Assembly (NCBI GenBank): GCA_002938045.1
Contig: PTLJ01000071.1
Coordinates: 1 to 7,456 of the forward strand
From: Alphaproteobacteria bacterium MarineAlpha3_Bin4
GTDB lineage: Bacteria > Pseudomonadota > Alphaproteobacteria > Rhodospirillales > Casp-alpha2
Length of the DNA stretch: 7,456 bases
Direction: 5' to 3'
Numbering within the stretch: the first letter of the stretch is position 1; every line of letters begins with the position of its first letter. A program made the translations under genes and the position numbers. Below, piece by piece: positions 6,328 to 7,456 of this stretch. The notes under the pieces are model-generated. The model was not told the origin of the DNA. It saw only the letters and a program-made list of their open reading frames with translations, and made no database searches.

Positions 6328-6803
6328 TGGCTGATTTTTCTCACATAGACGCCGACGGTAACGCAATTATGGTTGACATAACGGAAAAGGACATCACAGA
6401 GCGTACGGCAACGGCTAAGGGCTCTGTGCTAATGCAGCCCGAAACCATGGCGATGATCATCAATGGCGGGGTCAAGAAAGGCGATGTGTTGAGTGTCGCT
6501 CAACTAGCAGGAATCATGGGGGCCAAAAAGACCCCGGACATAATTCCGCTCTGCCATCCGATCAAACTGACATCGGTCACCGTCGATTTCGTCTGCGATC
6601 CGAAACGCAACGCGGTCGACATCTCCGCAACTTGCAAACTCTGCGGACAGACCGGAGTCGAAATGGAGGCGCTGACGGCGGTCTCGATCGCGGCGCTGAC
6701 GGTTTACGACATGTGTAAGGCCGTCGATCGGGGAATGCGGCTCACCGATATCCGCCTAGTGCAAAAGGTTGGCGGGAAATCCGGCACTTTTGAGAGTGAA
6801 TAG
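6327..6803 (+). CDS. moaC: Cyclic pyranopterin monophosphate synthase MoaC
   Basis: This 158-residue enzyme works with MoaA in the first step of molybdenum-cofactor synthesis, converting the 3',8-cyclo-GTP product of MoaA to cyclic pyranopterin monophosphate. The family blocks are MVDITEKD (15-22), PLCHPI (74-79), EMEALTAVSIAALTVYDMCK (112-131) and VGGKSG (148-153). Lys51, His77, Asp128 and Lys131 fall at the same numbers as the active-site residues of the E. coli protein. That match supports ATG at 6327 as the start. A TTG at 6324 would add one residue and make a TTGA overlap with trpC, and cannot be fully excluded. With the ATG, the trpC stop shares a single base (TGATG). GAGGGGG at 6304-6310 is rather distant for a ribosome-binding site. 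moaA is not in the window. Confidence 0.96.
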   Translation: MADFSHIDADGNAIMVDITEKDITERTATAKGSVLMQPETMAMIINGGVKKGDVLSVAQLAGIMGAKKTPDIIPLCHPIKLTSVTVDFVCDPKRNAVDISATCKLCGQTGVEMEALTAVSIAALTVYDMCKAVDRGMRLTDIRLVQKVGGKSGTFESE

Positions 6804-7456
6804 ATGATTTCCGTTGCGGAAGCACTGGTCAAGGTCAAGGCGGGATTCTCCGTCGTTTCTAGCGAGCAGATTGGCCTTGCCGACGGTTTGGGAAGGGTCT
6901 TGTCTGAGGACGTCGCCGCTCGGGTCAGCCACCCACCGATGGCAGTTTCGGCGATGGACGGCTACGCGGTACGGGCGTTAGACGTGGCCGGCGCACCAGT
7001 TGATCTCAAACAGATCGGTGAAAGCCAAGCTGGCGCAGGGTTTGGCGGTACCGTTAAGACCGGCGAGACCGTCCGCATCTTTACCGGGGCCCTGCTTCCC
7101 GAAGGCGCTGACACCATCGTCATGCAGGAAAACACCAAGGCCGATGGCGCGCAAATCCAGATCAACGAGAGCGTTGAGCCTGGCAAGTTCGTGCGTCCGG
7201 CGGGCATGGACTTCAGTGAAGGCGAATTGCTGCTCAAGGCCGGAACCATCCTCAGCGCCCGCGATCTTGGTCTTGTGGCGGCGATGAACGTTCCATCACT
7301 GAAAGTGCGTAGGCGCCCGCGCGTCGCGTTCACCGCAACCGGCGAAGAACTATCCATGCCGGGTGGTAATCTAAGCCAGGACCAGATCGTCAGCTCCAAC
7401 AGCTTCGCTGTCGCCGCTTATATAGAGACCCTGGGTGGCGTGCCGCTAAACCTAGG
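6804..7456 (+). CDS. moeA: Molybdopterin molybdenumtransferase MoeA, C-terminus cut by window edge
   Basis: 217 complete codons are visible and the frame stays open to the right edge; the full family length is about 400 residues. MoeA inserts molybdate into adenylylated molybdopterin in the last step of the basic cofactor pathway. Visible marks are SAMDGYAVR (49-57), with the conserved Asp52 region, and the long RIFTGALLPEGADTIV block (91-106). GKFVRPAGMDF (127-137) follows, and the MoCF-binding domain begins at RPRVAFTATGEEL (171-183) and IVSSNS (195-200). The ATG directly follows the moaC TAG with no spacer, and GAGAG lies 7 bases upstream inside moaC. The protein is probably a stand-alone MoeA, but a C-terminal fusion cannot be excluded because the end is missing. 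Confidence 0.95.
   Translation, partial: MISVAEALVKVKAGFSVVSSEQIGLADGLGRVLSEDVAARVSHPPMAVSAMDGYAVRALDVAGAPVDLKQIGESQAGAGFGGTVKTGETVRIFTGALLPEGADTIVMQENTKADGAQIQINESVEPGKFVRPAGMDFSEGELLLKAGTILSARDLGLVAAMNVPSLKVRRRPRVAFTATGEELSMPGGNLSQDQIVSSNSFAVAAYIETLGGVPLNL

Noticed and set aside
1..7456. Mobile element, CRISPR array, tRNA or rRNA, phage-defence system
   Set aside because: Reading both strands showed no transposase or integrase motifs, no spaced direct repeats, no cloverleaf with CCA, and no nuclease or defence domains. All coding space belongs to known metabolic or copper genes.

Overview
The window looks like ordinary chromosome from an alphaproteobacterium, most likely a Rhodospirillales-type lineage. 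The basis is the GC-rich coding style, the gene order trpG-trpD-trpC-moaC-moeA (familiar in that class) and the type of copper regulator. This placement is inference from gene content; no 16S or other marker is present.

The left half (1-3686) is a minus-strand, three-gene, translationally coupled unit, read right to left. It holds copA (a Cu(I)-exporting P1B-type ATPase with two N-terminal metal-binding domains), then cueR/hmrR (a MerR-family Cu(I) sensor), then a divergent polysaccharide deacetylase (DUF610/YibQ type) that runs off the left edge. Both junctions are 4-base overlaps (GTGA and ATGA). A MerR-type promoter with a CueR-like half-dyad lies just upstream of copA. The simplest reading is a copper-inducible efflux operon that carries its own activator and has an envelope or peptidoglycan-related protein attached to its tail.

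A 225-base divergent intergenic region (3687-3911) separates this unit from the right half. It contains the copA promoter candidate, a perfect TATAAT facing right, an 11-base perfect inverted repeat, a second right-facing promoter candidate and a 6-bp-stem hairpin. No trp leader peptide with tandem Trp codons is visible.

The right half (3912-7456) is a plus-strand operon: trpG (glutamine amidotransferase subunit), trpD (anthranilate phosphoribosyltransferase), trpC (indole-3-glycerol-phosphate synthase), moaC (cyclic pyranopterin monophosphate synthase) and moeA (molybdopterin molybdenumtransferase, cut by the right edge). The first four genes overlap by 1-4 bases and moeA starts directly after the moaC stop, so tryptophan and molybdenum-cofactor synthesis are transcriptionally tied. 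trpE, trpF, trpB and trpA are not in the window.

All genes are intact with canonical catalytic residues. I found no mobile element, CRISPR array, tRNA, rRNA or clearly novel system. The most noteworthy points are the deacetylase coupled to cueR and the crowded divergent regulatory region.
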